DNA of 64,000 nt from Streptomyces fodineus (GTDB lineage Bacteria; Actinomycetota; Actinomycetes; Streptomycetales; Streptomycetaceae). Under the pieces are notes generated by a model that worked only from the letters and a program-made list of their open reading frames with translations, had not been told where the DNA came from and made no database searches. Both the position numbers and the translations under genes were made by a program. The stretch's first letter is position 1. Each line of letters begins with the position of its first letter. The DNA is taken from NCBI RefSeq assembly GCF_001735805.1, contig NZ_CP017248.1:8060001-8124000 (forward strand), read 5' to 3'. Shown piece by piece: positions 16,283-24,654 of the stretch.

Positions 16283-17774
16283 GCGTGCGCACCCCCTCGG
16301 TCGCGCACAGCGCGGCCAGCACCAGCAGCGCGCCCTGCACCGGCCAGTCGCCGTAACGGACGTACGGCGTGATGCCGTGCGCGAGCGGTACGTCGTACAC
16401 CTGGGCGGTGCTCGCGTCGGTGCCGAGCCACGGCCCGAGCCGCTGCCCGCCCGGCCCGTACACGGCCGAGACTCCGGTGAGGGTGGCGTGCACCATCGGC
16501 CGGCCGGTCTCGGCGGCCCGCAGCGCGGCCAGCGACGCGTGCTGCTCCGGCGCCCAGCTGTCCTGGAAGGTGGAGGTGGCGGACTGGCCGAGCAGGACAT
16601 CGGCGCCGTCCTCCGCCAGATGCCGGCTCATGTCGGGGAACGCGGTCTCGAAGCAGATCAGCGGGCCGATCCGCAGCCCGTGGCCGACGTTCATCACCAC
16701 CTGCTCGGTGCCGCGCCCGCGGTCCTCGTCGGCCGCCTTGCCGACCGAGGTGGCCCAGCCGAGCAGCGAGCGGGCGGGTATGTACTCGCCGAAGGGCACG
16801 AGCCGCATCTTGTCGTACCGTTCAGCGGTCGGTCCGCCGGGGCCGACCAGCACCGAGCTCTTGTAGATGCCCGGCCGGTCGGAGCGGCGGGCGTCCACGT
16901 TCACCAGCACGTCGGCGCCGGTCTCGCGGGACAGCGCGGCGATCCGCCGGGCCAGGTCGGGCCGGTGGCCCAGGTCGTAGCCGACGCTGGACTCGCCCCA
17001 GACGACCAGGTCGACGTCCTGCCCGGCGAGCCGCCGGGTCAGCTGCTCCTCGCGCGCGAAACGCCGCTCGCCGCTGTCGTGCCCGTCCACGACCCCCGGC
17101 TGTACGACGGCGATCCGCGCCCGCCCGTCGACGTCCGGGCGCGGCGCCCACGCCCACGCGGCCGAGGTCGCGGCGGCCGTGGCGACCAGCGAGGCCACGG
17201 CCGGCACCCGGTACTCGCGCACCGATATCAGCATGGCCGCCGCCACGTTGACGGCCACCACCAGAAAGCTGAGCAGCCACACCCCGCCGGCCGAGGCCAG
17301 CCGCAGCGCCGGCGACACCTGCCACTGGCTGGCGCCCAGCATGCCCCACGGCCCGCCGAGCCCCTGCCAGGACCGCACCAGCTCCACCATCAGCCAGGCG
17401 GACGGCAGCACCAGCAGCGCGGCGGCCCCCCGGCCCGGCGTCGGCTGCCCGCCCAGGAACCGGCGCACCAACCGGCCCCAGGGCGCCCAGAGCGCGCCGA
17501 GCAGAACGGCGATCGGGAAGATGAACACGTGCAGGCTCGGCAGCAGCCAGTGGTGCACGGCGACGAGGAAGCCGAAGCCGCCGCTCCAGCCGTCGTACGC
17601 CGCGCGGCGCCCGGTCGGGGCCGAGCGGGCCAAAAGGATCCAGGGGACCAGAGAGACGTACGCGAACCACCACAGTGCCGGTGCGGGGAACGCGAGCACG
17701 GGAAGGGCACCGGTGATCGCGGCCACGCCGGAACGCCGCCAGGGGGAGGTCAGCCAGTGGTTGATCGTCCTCAT
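16200..17774 (-). CDS. lnt: Apolipoprotein N-acyltransferase
   Basis: A 524-residue integral membrane enzyme that adds the third acyl chain to lipoprotein N-terminal cysteines. Six to seven hydrophobic helices occupy roughly residues 15-215, then a nitrilase-like extracytoplasmic domain with its Glu-Lys-Cys triad visible in VVWGESSVGYD, YDKMRLVPFGEY and PLICFETAFPD, and a last membrane helix near the C-terminus. Streptomyces often carry two Lnt proteins. The long frame upstream of the ATG at 17774 is not supported. The 3' end overlaps the convergent oxidoreductase gene by 83 bp, which could cause transcriptional interference. Confidence 0.93.
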   Translation of the reverse strand: MRTINHWLTSPWRRSGVAAITGALPVLAFPAPALWWFAYVSLVPWILLARSAPTGRRAAYDGWSGGFGFLVAVHHWLLPSLHVFIFPIAVLLGALWAPWGRLVRRFLGGQPTPGRGAAALLVLPSAWLMVELVRSWQGLGGPWGMLGASQWQVSPALRLASAGGVWLLSFLVVAVNVAAAMLISVREYRVPAVASLVATAAATSAAWAWAPRPDVDGRARIAVVQPGVVDGHDSGERRFAREEQLTRRLAGQDVDLVVWGESSVGYDLGHRPDLARRIAALSRETGADVLVNVDARRSDRPGIYKSSVLVGPGGPTAERYDKMRLVPFGEYIPARSLLGWATSVGKAADEDRGRGTEQVVMNVGHGLRIGPLICFETAFPDMSRHLAEDGADVLLGQSATSTFQDSWAPEQHASLAALRAAETGRPMVHATLTGVSAVYGPGGQRLGPWLGTDASTAQVYDVPLAHGITPYVRYGDWPVQGALLVLAALCATEGVRTLRLRRSDPRPLVPPARTAHGSPARPGR

Positions 17775-17824
17775 GTGGGCCCTCCCTACCCTGCACTTGT
17801 TCCAGTGTGCGCTTCGGGAGCGAT

Positions 17825-18325
17825 CTACGACAGGGCGCGCCCCTGGGTGGTGGCCCGCATCCGGCGCCACTTCTCCTCCACCACCACCTTGCGCAGGTGC
17901 CAGCCCTCCGGAGTGCGCAGCAGCGTGAAGTCGTACCGGCCGCCGCAGACCAGGTCCGGAGCCGTAGGGCTGCCGTTGGTCGCGAAGCGCATCGGGTTGA
18001 GGTAGTCGGCCCGTACCGAGGCCGTGTCGCCGGTGTCGTGGTCCAGGAGGCCGAAGCGCACCTGGCGGTTGACGATCAGGTGCTGGCGCATGGCGAACAG
18101 CGCCAGGCTCTCGGCGAGCCATACGGCGATCTGCCCGGCGTCGCCCTCGATGCCGCCGGCCGAACGGTAGTCGGCCCGCCCGTCCGTCGTGAACAGCCCT
18201 CGGTACGCCCTCCAGTCGCCGTCGTCCACCGCCACCGCGTACGCGGTGATCAGCTCGTCCACGGCCATTCGGTCCATCACGGTAGCGAGCTCCGCGCGCT
18301 GCGTCATCGGCACAGTTTTGGGCAT
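17825..18325 (-). CDS. SnoaL/NTF2-like family protein
   Basis: A 166-residue protein with the cone-shaped SnoaL-like (NTF2) fold: RMAVDELITAYAVAVDDGDWRAYRGLFTTDGRADY is the classic N-terminal helix pair and strand, and YDFTLLRTPEGWHLRKVVVEEKW the C-terminal sheet. Members are isomerases, dehydratases, cyclases or ligand-binding proteins. It lies 50 bp upstream of lnt on the same strand and may be co-transcribed. Start could also be the ATG at 18307; neither has a clear ribosome site. Confidence 0.82.
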   Translation of the reverse strand: MPKTVPMTQRAELATVMDRMAVDELITAYAVAVDDGDWRAYRGLFTTDGRADYRSAGGIEGDAGQIAVWLAESLALFAMRQHLIVNRQVRFGLLDHDTGDTASVRADYLNPMRFATNGSPTAPDLVCGGRYDFTLLRTPEGWHLRKVVVEEKWRRMRATTQGRALS

Positions 18326-18478
18326 GGCGGGTGCGGAGCCAAGAGGCGCGCCGTGATATTCCGTCCTGCCGGGATATTCGGTGGTGCCGGGTGCGGCGCA
18401 GAGCCGCACCTGTTCCCACGCACGATCAATCCATCGAGCCCGAACCGAAGTTCCGCATACGGGGTACAGCGTCGCAGC

Positions 18479-19147
18479 ATGGATCATGGCTGCGTGACGA
18501 AGTGGACCAAGAACGAACCTCCGGCCGAGCGGCCAGGCCCTGAGCCGGAGCTTTCCCCCTACCAGCAGGCGATGCGGCAAAGGCTCCTCGCCGCCCCGGT
18601 GGTACCGGCGCCCGAGCCCTGGCGGCGCACCGCCTACGCCCCGGTCGGCGGACTTCTCGGGATCGGCTTCGCCTCGCACCCCGGCACCGGCCAGGACCTG
18701 GTGATGGTCGTCTCGCACGACGGTCACGGTCTCTTCGACGCCGTCACGGGAGAGAAGATCGCACGGGATCGTGACCCCGACCCCGAGGACGGCGGCCCCG
18801 ACGCGGATCCCGCTCTGCGGTGTCCCGGATTGGGACCGGTCGCCGGAAGCCGCGTGCGCATCGCCGGGCTCTTCGGAGGAGGACTGCACACCACCAGCGG
18901 AGACGGCTGGGAGCTGGAGGCCGTGGCCCCGGCCTGGCCGAACGAGCGTGTCCTGCTCTCCCGTGACGGTGGATTGCCGCACTCCGGTCCGCACGGGGAG
19001 CGCTGGTGGCACATCTTCCACTCCCACTACTCCGAGCTCCGTGCCGCGGGATTCTCGCCCTCCGGGCAGACCCTTGCCGTAGCGACGAGCAGCGACCTGT
19101 CCCTGTGGACTCGCGTCCCCGGCCACCGCCGCAGTGGTCAGGACTGA
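18479..19147 (+). CDS. Hypothetical protein with WD-like tail
   Basis: A 222-residue soluble protein I do not recognise. N-terminal 60 residues are Pro/Glu/Arg-rich; the middle has VVSHDGHGLFDAVTGEKIARDRD; and the end SELRAAGFSPSGQTLAVATSSDLSLWTRV looks like a single WD40-type blade (GFSPSGQTLAVATSSDLSLW). No signal peptide. GTG at 18494 is an alternative start. It is divergent from the SnoaL-like gene. A beta-propeller fragment is possible but only one blade is evident. Confidence 0.65.
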   Translation: MDHGCVTKWTKNEPPAERPGPEPELSPYQQAMRQRLLAAPVVPAPEPWRRTAYAPVGGLLGIGFASHPGTGQDLVMVVSHDGHGLFDAVTGEKIARDRDPDPEDGGPDADPALRCPGLGPVAGSRVRIAGLFGGGLHTTSGDGWELEAVAPAWPNERVLLSRDGGLPHSGPHGERWWHIFHSHYSELRAAGFSPSGQTLAVATSSDLSLWTRVPGHRRSGQD

Positions 19148-19353
19148 TGCCGGCGCCCGGTGCTGGGCCCGGTCACCGCGGTGGTCGGGCTCGCGGCGAG
19201 CGCGCACGAGGACACCCTCGGCACCGCGCGGCCCGACCAGGTCGCCGACACACCGTCACCGTGGAGAGGCCCTGAAGGCCATCAACTCGGGTGATAGGGT
19301 GCCCAGTTGCACCGGCCGGTTGAGCCGAGGGCCTACGTGACGGGTCCGGTGCC
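19148..19353. other. Intergenic gap without recognised gene
   Basis: This 206-bp stretch between convergent genes holds no supported gene, hairpin of note or repeat. A GTG-initiated reading of it is Arg/His-rich and typical of non-coding GC-rich DNA. Confidence 0.4.
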
Positions 19354-19779
19354 TCAGAGGACCACGGTGGCGGTCTCCTCCTGCGTGCGGAAGGACCCGT
19401 TCTCGTCCCAGTAGAAGACGGTGACCTTCACCTTGTCGCCCTTGACGAAGCCGTTGCCGGCCGGGCGCAGCTTCATCTGCACGGTGCGGCTGACGTAGTC
19501 GCAGGTGACCTTGGAGGCCTCGATGGTTCCCGTCGCGTTCCGCTTGTCGGCAGCCGACTCGGTGACCTTGGAGGCGTAGCCGGCCATCTGCAGGTCCACG
19601 CCGATGTCACAGGAGTACTTGATGTCCAGCTGCAGGCCCGGCTTGTCGAGCGAGACCTTGGTGATGTCCAGCAGGTTGGCCTTGGCCGCGGCCGTGGACG
19701 CGGTGGCCACGGTGCCGGCGAAGGCCAGCGCGGCAAGGGTGGCGGCGGCCACGCCGCGCTGGACCCGGGATGCCTTCAT
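19354..19779 (-). CDS. Secreted beta-sheet protein of unknown function
   Basis: A 141-residue exported protein with a clear Sec signal (basic MKASRVQRG, hydrophobic core, cleavage near STAAAKA) and a mature part of alternating strands such as GLQLDIKYSCDIGVDLQM and KVKVTVFYWDENGSF. The two Cys (SCD and TCD) may form a disulphide. A strong GGGGGAAGGAAAG ribosome site lies before the ATG. This type is widespread in Streptomyces as an abundant secreted hypothetical protein; the fold looks immunoglobulin-like. Role unknown. Confidence 0.78.
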   Translation of the reverse strand: MKASRVQRGVAAATLAALAFAGTVATASTAAAKANLLDITKVSLDKPGLQLDIKYSCDIGVDLQMAGYASKVTESAADKRNATGTIEASKVTCDYVSRTVQMKLRPAGNGFVKGDKVKVTVFYWDENGSFRTQEETATVVL

Positions 19780-20072
19780 GCAGTTCTTTCCTTCCCCCTG
19801 AGCGGTCACGTCACGGTGACTGCAACAGTTGTTCGTTTTGGTCAGGATGGACCTTACGCGATCTTTCAGGGCGCCCCGAGCCCTTTTCGGTAACTCTGGC
19901 CGGCGGCCGTACAGCCCGAGTTGGGGAGACCCCGGGCCGTAGGATCGCCCGTCAAGGAGGGTCCGCTCACGGGGCCACCAGGCTGTTGCCCGTGGAGCGG
20001 CCGTATGCGATCGCGGACGAGGCGCTCGCGCAGCTGCGGGCGTTGGCCGCCGGCATCGGGGCGCCGACCGCG
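19780..20072. other. Upstream region of the secreted-protein gene
   Basis: The first ~80 bases are relatively A+T rich (around CAACAGTTGTTCGTTTTGG, 19823-19841) and probably hold the minus-strand promoter of the secreted protein; CAACAGTTG is a short palindrome. The plus strand at 19996-20070 reads PYAIADEALAQLRALAAGIG, which could be a scrap of a decayed gene but has no start or family match. Confidence 0.35.
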
Positions 20073-20252
20073 TCAGGCCGCCGCGATGACCTCGTCGCGG
20101 ATCGCCTCGGCCCACTCGACCACCAACAGCTCGTACTCCGCGCGCTCTTGGGCCGACAGGGTGCCGCCCGCACGCAGCCACAGCGCCCGGATCTGCTCGT
20201 TCACCTCGGCGGCAGACCGTGCGGAACCAGAGGGCAGGGACTCGGGGGACAT
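20073..20252 (-). CDS. Small conserved-looking hypothetical protein
   Basis: A 59-residue protein starting at ATG 20252 (MSPESLPSGSARSAAEVNEQ) and ending EWAEAIRDEVIAAA before TGA. It has good third-position GC bias and a coherent helix-turn-helix-like composition: VNEQIRALWLRAGG and LSAQERAEYELLVVEWAEAI. Proteins of this size with an RALW...G.LS..ER.EYE.L..EW pattern recur in Streptomyces. No function known; a ribosome site GGGGGA... lies in the antisense of the preceding base run only weakly. Confidence 0.6.
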   Translation of the reverse strand: MSPESLPSGSARSAAEVNEQIRALWLRAGGTLSAQERAEYELLVVEWAEAIRDEVIAAA

Positions 20253-20296
20253 GCGGACAGCCTAGGGGCAAGGACTGACACTGCGCTACCGCCCGG

Positions 20297-21040
20297 CTAC
20301 GCACGACATATGGGGTTGGTCACCGACACCGGCTCCCGCGTCCGCCCGGGTGGCGGTGAGATGTCCGGCCAGGAACTCCCGTACATCACCTGTGGATTGA
20401 CGGTATCCGCAGGCCGTGGCGGCTGCGCAGGACGCTGTGGGCAACGGCGCGAGGACACGGTCCGGGCCGGGTTCGTCCGGGGCGCGGGGGATACCCGAGG
20501 CACCGCCGGGACGGCGAGCAGGAAGGAGTAACGGGCCGCGGCCTCCCGCTTGTTGCCCAGGAACAGGCCGCCGCTGATGGTCGCGCCGGAACGGGAGACG
20601 CCGGGGACGAGCGCGCAGGGCCGGCACAGGCCGTGGATCAGGCCGTCCCTGACCCCCGGATTCTCCAGCGGCTTGCGCTGCTTGGGCGCGCGGTGCCGGC
20701 CGCCGGTCTCGTCGCGGGCCGCCGGCCGGTCGGCGATGCCGATGGCCAGGGCGACGGCAATGAGCATGCCGGCGGTGACCCGCAGATCGCGGAACGGCCC
20801 CTCGATCTGGTCCTTCAGCGTCACGCCCAGCGCCCCGATCGGGATCGAGCCGACGATCACCAGCCGGCCCGCCCGTCCGTCGTACTCCTGCCGCACCGCC
20901 TTGTCGAACAGCGAGCGGAACCAGGCCGGGGTGATCCGGCCGATGTCCCTGCGGACGCAGATCGGCACCGCCGTCTCCGTGCCGATCTCGGTGATCGCCG
21001 TGAAGGCCGCCCCCGGGTGGGGGTCGCCGGTCCCGGCGGC
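20297..21040 (-). pseudogene. uppP: Degraded undecaprenyl-diphosphatase gene
   Basis: Minus-strand remains of UppP/BacA, which recycles undecaprenyl pyrophosphate. Recognisable parts in order: PGAAFTAITEIGTETAV, DIGRITPAWFRSLFD, VIVGSIPIGALGVTLKDQIE, RDGLIHGLCRPCALVPGVSRSGATISGGLFLGN and REAAARYSFLLAVPAV. The essential N-terminal motif (GLTEFLPVSSSAH region) is missing upstream of about 21040, and the C-terminal third changes into frame-shifted Pro/Arg-rich sequence. The segment is therefore truncated at both ends and presumably inactive; Streptomyces usually have other copies. Confidence 0.8.
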
Positions 21041-21076
21041 GCGTGGTGTTGACCGTCCGGGCGCCGCCGCTTACGT

Positions 21077-21104
21077 TGCAGCACAGGAGAAAGCGCTTGC
21101 TGCA
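21077..21104 (+). promoter_or_regulatory. LacI-type operator before the sugar operon
   Basis: GAAAGCGCTTGC (21089-21100) matches the central-CG palindrome recognised by LacI/GalR-family repressors, and it is nested in an outer inverted repeat TGCAGCA (21077-21083) / TGCTGCA (21098-21104). It lies 49 bp before the first start of a three-gene operon. No LacI-family gene is present in the window, so the regulator is elsewhere. Confidence 0.65.
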
Positions 21105-21148
21105 TTCATCGGCCCGCCCGCCGTACCGGAGGAGTGCTGAACCCGCCC

Positions 21149-22330
21149 ATGCCGCCCTCTGCCCTCCCGCCCAAGCCCTGCGCGTCCCTGTCTTCGACTC
21201 CGTTCACCGGCCGGCGTATCCGGGCCGCCGTCATCGGCACCGGCGCCATCGGGCGCGGCTCCCATCTGCCCGCGCTGGACCGGCTCGCACGGGAGGGCGA
21301 GACGGAAGTCGTCGCCGCCGTCGACATCGACAAGGGCGCCGTCGAGGCGTTCTGCGCCCAGGCCGGCATCCCGTACGCCTACACCGACCTCGACCGGATG
21401 CTGGCCGAACAGCGGCCCGACCTGGTCAGCATCTGCACCCCGCCGATCCTGCACCGCGCGCAGACCGTGGCCGCGCTGCGCGCCGGGGCCTGGGTGTGGT
21501 GCGAGAAGCCGCCGGTGCCCGCACTGGCCGACTTCGACGCGATCGAGGCGGAGGAGGGCGCCGACGTCGGCCCGTACGCGGCGATCGTCTTCCAGCACCG
21601 CTTCGGTTCCGGCTCCGCCCATGTCCGCCGGCTGCTCGCCGCAGGGGCCCTCGGCAGGCCGTTGGTGGCGCACTGTCAGACCACCTGGTACCGGGACGCG
21701 GCCTACTACGCCGTGCCCTGGCGGGGCCGTTGGCACTCCGAGGGCGGTGGCCCGGCCATGGGGCACGGCATCCATCAGATGGATCTGCTGCTGGACCTGC
21801 TCGGGCCGTGGAGCGAGGTGCGGGCCATGGCGGGGCGGCTGGTGCACGACGTGGAGACCGAGGACGTCTCCACCGCGCTGGTCCGCTTCCGCAGCGGCGC
21901 CCTCGCGACCGTCGTCAACAGTGTGCTGAGCCCCGACGAAGTCAGCCGCATCCGCATCGACTGCGAGCGCGCCACCGTAGAACTGACCCACCTGTACGGG
22001 CACGCCAACGACAACTGGCGGATCACCCCGGCCCCCGACGTCCCCGCCGAACTGGCCGAGGAGTGGCGGGACTTCGGACCGGACGCCCCCAGCTCGCATC
22101 TGGTCCAGCTGCGCGAGCTGGTCGCCGGCATGCGGGCGGGCCGGCGGCCACGCGGCAGCGGCGCGGACGGGCGGACGAGCCTGGAGCTGATCACGGCCCT
22201 GTACAAGTCGGCGTTCACGGACACGACCGTCCGCGCCGGCGGGATCGGTCCCGGCGACCCCTACTACACCGCCCTGCACGGCGGCGCCCCCGGCTGGGCG
22301 CCCGTGACCGCCGAGGAGGTTCCGGCATGA
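21149..22330 (+). CDS. Gfo/Idh/MocA-family sugar oxidoreductase
   Basis: A 393-residue NAD(P)-dependent dehydrogenase: Rossmann start IRAAVIGTGAIGRGSHLPAL, ICTPPILHRAQTVAALRAG, the EKP motif in VWCEKPPVPALADF, and the catalytic His region GGGPAMGHGIHQMDLLLDLLG. It is longer than the paralogue at 15371. The start is uncertain: GGAGGAG (21128-21134) is adjacent to GTG 21134 and 14 bases from ATG 21149. It overlaps the next gene (ATGA), forming an operon with a DUF6807 protein and a cupin; an oxidised sugar or sugar-acid pathway is likely. Confidence 0.88.
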   Translation: MPPSALPPKPCASLSSTPFTGRRIRAAVIGTGAIGRGSHLPALDRLAREGETEVVAAVDIDKGAVEAFCAQAGIPYAYTDLDRMLAEQRPDLVSICTPPILHRAQTVAALRAGAWVWCEKPPVPALADFDAIEAEEGADVGPYAAIVFQHRFGSGSAHVRRLLAAGALGRPLVAHCQTTWYRDAAYYAVPWRGRWHSEGGGPAMGHGIHQMDLLLDLLGPWSEVRAMAGRLVHDVETEDVSTALVRFRSGALATVVNSVLSPDEVSRIRIDCERATVELTHLYGHANDNWRITPAPDVPAELAEEWRDFGPDAPSSHLVQLRELVAGMRAGRRPRGSGADGRTSLELITALYKSAFTDTTVRAGGIGPGDPYYTALHGGAPGWAPVTAEEVPA

Positions 22331-23256
22331 CCGGCGGACTGCGGGTGGTCCACGCGTACGGCGACCGGATCACCGTCCGCGAACCGGCCACCGGCGTCGA
22401 GCTGTTCGCCTACGTCTACCGCCCCGAAGCCGCCTGGGAGGCACCCCGGCCCTACCTCCACCCGGTCCGCACCCTCGCCGGCGCCGTCGTCACCGGCTAC
22501 CGCCCGAACGATCACCGCTGGCACAAGGGCCTGTCCCTGACCGCCTCCCACCTGTCCGGAGCGAACCTGTGGGGCGGGCACACCTATGTGCACGGGCAGG
22601 GCTACCTCGAACTGCCCGAGCGGGTCGGCTCCATGCGGCACGCCGGCTTCGGGGAGGTCTCGGCGGCCGGCGGCCGGGCGGTGATCGCCCAGCGGCTGAC
22701 CTGGCATCCCCGGGACGGCCGGCTGTGGGCCGAGGAGGAGCGGCGGATCGAGGTCCACGACGTCGACCCGGGCTCCGGCACCTGGGTGCTCACCTGGACC
22801 AGCGCGATCACCAACCGGCGCGCCGAGCCGCTGCTCTTCGGCAGCCCGACCACCGCCGGACGGGAACTGGCGGGCTACACCGGCCTGTTCTGGCGCGGCC
22901 CGCGCGCCTTCCGGGAGGGGCGGATCATCGGTCCCGAGGGGGAGGGGCCCGCACTGATGGGCACCCAGGCGCCCTGGCTCGCGTACTGCGGCGAACACGA
23001 CGGCGTCGACGGCCACGCCACCCTCGTCTTCGCGCACGCCCCCGAGAACGACCACTCCGGCGCCGCCGGAACCCACCCGGCCCACTGGTTCGTCCGCGAC
23101 GAGCCCTTCGCCGCCGTCGCCCCCTCCTGGTCCTTCTTCGAGGAACTGGAACTCGCCCCCGGCGACACCCTCCGCCGCCGCTACCGGGTCGTCGTGGCAA
23201 ACGGGGCCTGGCGGCGGGAGGACGTCGTCACGTACCTACGGGCGCAGACGTGGTGA
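22327..23256 (+). CDS. DUF6807 (PmoA-like) family protein
   Basis: A 309-residue all-beta protein. The conserved family segments are PYLHPVRTLAGAVVTGYRPNDHRWHKGL (with the HPVRT and DH-WHKG histidines), the repeated TW/GR strands, and GLFWRGPRAFREG near the C-terminal third. DUF6807 (often annotated PmoA family) genes accompany Gfo/Idh/MocA oxidoreductases in carbohydrate loci and have a galactose-mutarotase-like look. It overlaps both neighbours by four bases. Exact reaction unknown. Confidence 0.85.
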   Translation: MTGGLRVVHAYGDRITVREPATGVELFAYVYRPEAAWEAPRPYLHPVRTLAGAVVTGYRPNDHRWHKGLSLTASHLSGANLWGGHTYVHGQGYLELPERVGSMRHAGFGEVSAAGGRAVIAQRLTWHPRDGRLWAEEERRIEVHDVDPGSGTWVLTWTSAITNRRAEPLLFGSPTTAGRELAGYTGLFWRGPRAFREGRIIGPEGEGPALMGTQAPWLAYCGEHDGVDGHATLVFAHAPENDHSGAAGTHPAHWFVRDEPFAAVAPSWSFFEELELAPGDTLRRRYRVVVANGAWRREDVVTYLRAQTW

Positions 23257-24095
23257 GCGCCGGGGAGTTCACGGGTCTGCCGGGCGGGGTCGCCGTGTCC
23301 CGGCTGTGCGTGTACGACTGGCCCGCCGCCGACGGGGCCCGTGGCGGAACCCCCCATGTGCATCTGGCCTGTTCGGAGGCGTACGTCGTCACCGGCGGCC
23401 GGGGCGCGGTCCAGACGCTCAGCGCGTCCGGGTACGCGGTCACCCCGCTCGCGCCCGGCACGGTCGCGTGGTTCACGCCGGGCACCGTCCACCGGCTGGT
23501 CAACGAGGGCGACCTGCGCATCACCGTCGTCATGCAGAACAGCGGGCTGCCGGAGGCCGGGGACGCGGTACTCACGCTGCCGCCGGAATACCTGGCCGAC
23601 CCGGAGAGGTACGCCGCGGCGACCACGATCCCGGCCGACGCGCCGGAAGCGGAGCGGGAGCGGCTCGCCCGCGCTCGGCGCGACCTGGCTCTGGAGGGCT
23701 ACCGGTCGCTGCGCGAGGCCTCGGGGCCGCAGGCGCTGGCCGCCTTCCACCGGGCCGCCGCCGCGCTGGTACGGCCCCGGATCGCCGAGTGGAGACAGCG
23801 GTGGCGGCGCGGCGCGCTGGCGTCGGCCGAGGCGACGGGCCGGCATCTGGACCGGTTGGCGGCGGGTGACGCGGCCCACCTCGCCGAGGCCGTGGTGCAG
23901 GCAGGGCAGCCCGTCGAGCGTGGGCGGTTCGGGATGTGCGGGCGGCTGGACGTGTACAAGAGCCCCGAGGGGGCGCGGGGCTGTGTCCGACATGCGGCTA
24001 CCGCCGCGACGGGGGTACTCCGGGGTTCGAGTGAAGCCGAGAATGCGGGGGAGCGACCAGCCGCGACGGCGCCGCAGACGATCGACGGCCCATAG
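23253..24095 (+). CDS. Cupin-domain protein, C-terminus running into a repeat
   Basis: A 280-residue protein with an N-terminal cupin (RGGTPHVHLACSEAYVVTGGRG; HxH and downstream Glu metal ligands, and PGTVHRLVNEGDLRITVVM with the second-motif His) and a helical C-terminal region rich in Arg/Ala. Starts with GTG overlapping the DUF6807 stop. Likely a sugar isomerase or sensor in the same pathway. From about residue 237 (KSPEGARGC onward) the coding DNA is an intergenic-type repeat (23963-24015), so the last 40 or so residues probably come from readthrough into former non-coding DNA. Confidence 0.78.
   Translation: MSAGEFTGLPGGVAVSRLCVYDWPAADGARGGTPHVHLACSEAYVVTGGRGAVQTLSASGYAVTPLAPGTVAWFTPGTVHRLVNEGDLRITVVMQNSGLPEAGDAVLTLPPEYLADPERYAAATTIPADAPEAERERLARARRDLALEGYRSLREASGPQALAAFHRAAAALVRPRIAEWRQRWRRGALASAEATGRHLDRLAAGDAAHLAEAVVQAGQPVERGRFGMCGRLDVYKSPEGARGCVRHAATAATGVLRGSSEAENAGERPAATAPQTIDGP
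23963..24015. repeat. Streptomyces-type intergenic repeat inside the 3' end of the cupin gene
   Basis: GGGGGCGCGGGGCTGTGTCC (from 23967) followed by GACATGCGGCTACCGCCGCG resembles the common Streptomyces dispersed element whose usual context is just beyond a stop codon. Here it is open in frame with the cupin gene. A similar class of element lies at 2315. Confidence 0.5.
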
Positions 24096-24116
24096 GCGGC
24101 TCTGGCCGGCGGAGCG

Positions 24117-24587
24117 TTACGCCGCCGTGGGGCCGGTGCGCGTCCACCCCGGCGCCTGCGGATGGGCCGTGAGGTCCTCGTGGTGCACCTCTTCGCCGCA
24201 GGCCCGGCAGGTCACCACCGGAACCAGCTCGTTGCCGCAGCTGTGCTCGACGGCCATGGGCAGGTCGGCGCCCTTGCGGATGTGGCGGTCGCCCCACTCC
24301 TTGAGTGTCATCAGGACCGGCTCCAGCTCCAGGCCCGCCTGCGTGGCCCGGTACTCGAAGCGCTGCGGGCGCTCGCTGTAGACGCGCTTGGTGAGGATCC
24401 CGGCGTCCACGAGCCGGCGCAGCCGGGCGGCCAGGATGTCGCGCGGGGCGCCGATGTTGCGTACGAGCTGGTCGAAGCGGCCGTTGCCCAGGCACACCTC
24501 GCGCAGGACGAGCAGGGAGTACTTCTCGCCGACCAGGGCGAGGGCGTCGGCGATGGAGCAGGGGCGCGGGTCTTTCGTGGCGGCCAT
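24117..24587 (-). CDS. HxlR-family transcriptional regulator
   Basis: A 156-residue winged-helix protein of the HxlR (MarR-like) type: CSIADALALVGEKYSLLVLREVCLGNGRFDQLVRNIG is the signature start, and APRDILAARLRRLVDAGILTKRVYSERPQRFEYRAT is the recognition helix and wing. The C-terminal extension has CRACGEEVHHEDLTAHP with two Cys and several His, a possible metal or redox sensor. It is divergent from a thiolase with direct-repeat operators between them. Confidence 0.88.
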   Translation of the reverse strand: MAATKDPRPCSIADALALVGEKYSLLVLREVCLGNGRFDQLVRNIGAPRDILAARLRRLVDAGILTKRVYSERPQRFEYRATQAGLELEPVLMTLKEWGDRHIRKGADLPMAVEHSCGNELVPVVTCRACGEEVHHEDLTAHPQAPGWTRTGPTAA

Positions 24588-24607
24588 GAGAGCCAGTCTA
24601 GAGGAGG

Positions 24608-24654
24608 GTTTGATTTTCCAACTCTGCAAGCTATCGTGAGTTTGGATTTCCTAC
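24608..24654. promoter_or_regulatory. Direct-repeat operators between HxlR and thiolase genes
   Basis: GTTTGATTTTCCAAC (24608-24622) and GTTTGGATTTCCTAC (24640-24654) agree at 12 of 15 positions and are spaced 32 bp, about three helical turns, in an A+T-rich gap. HxlR proteins commonly bind such repeats over divergent promoters. They likely control both the regulator and the thiolase. Confidence 0.7.
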
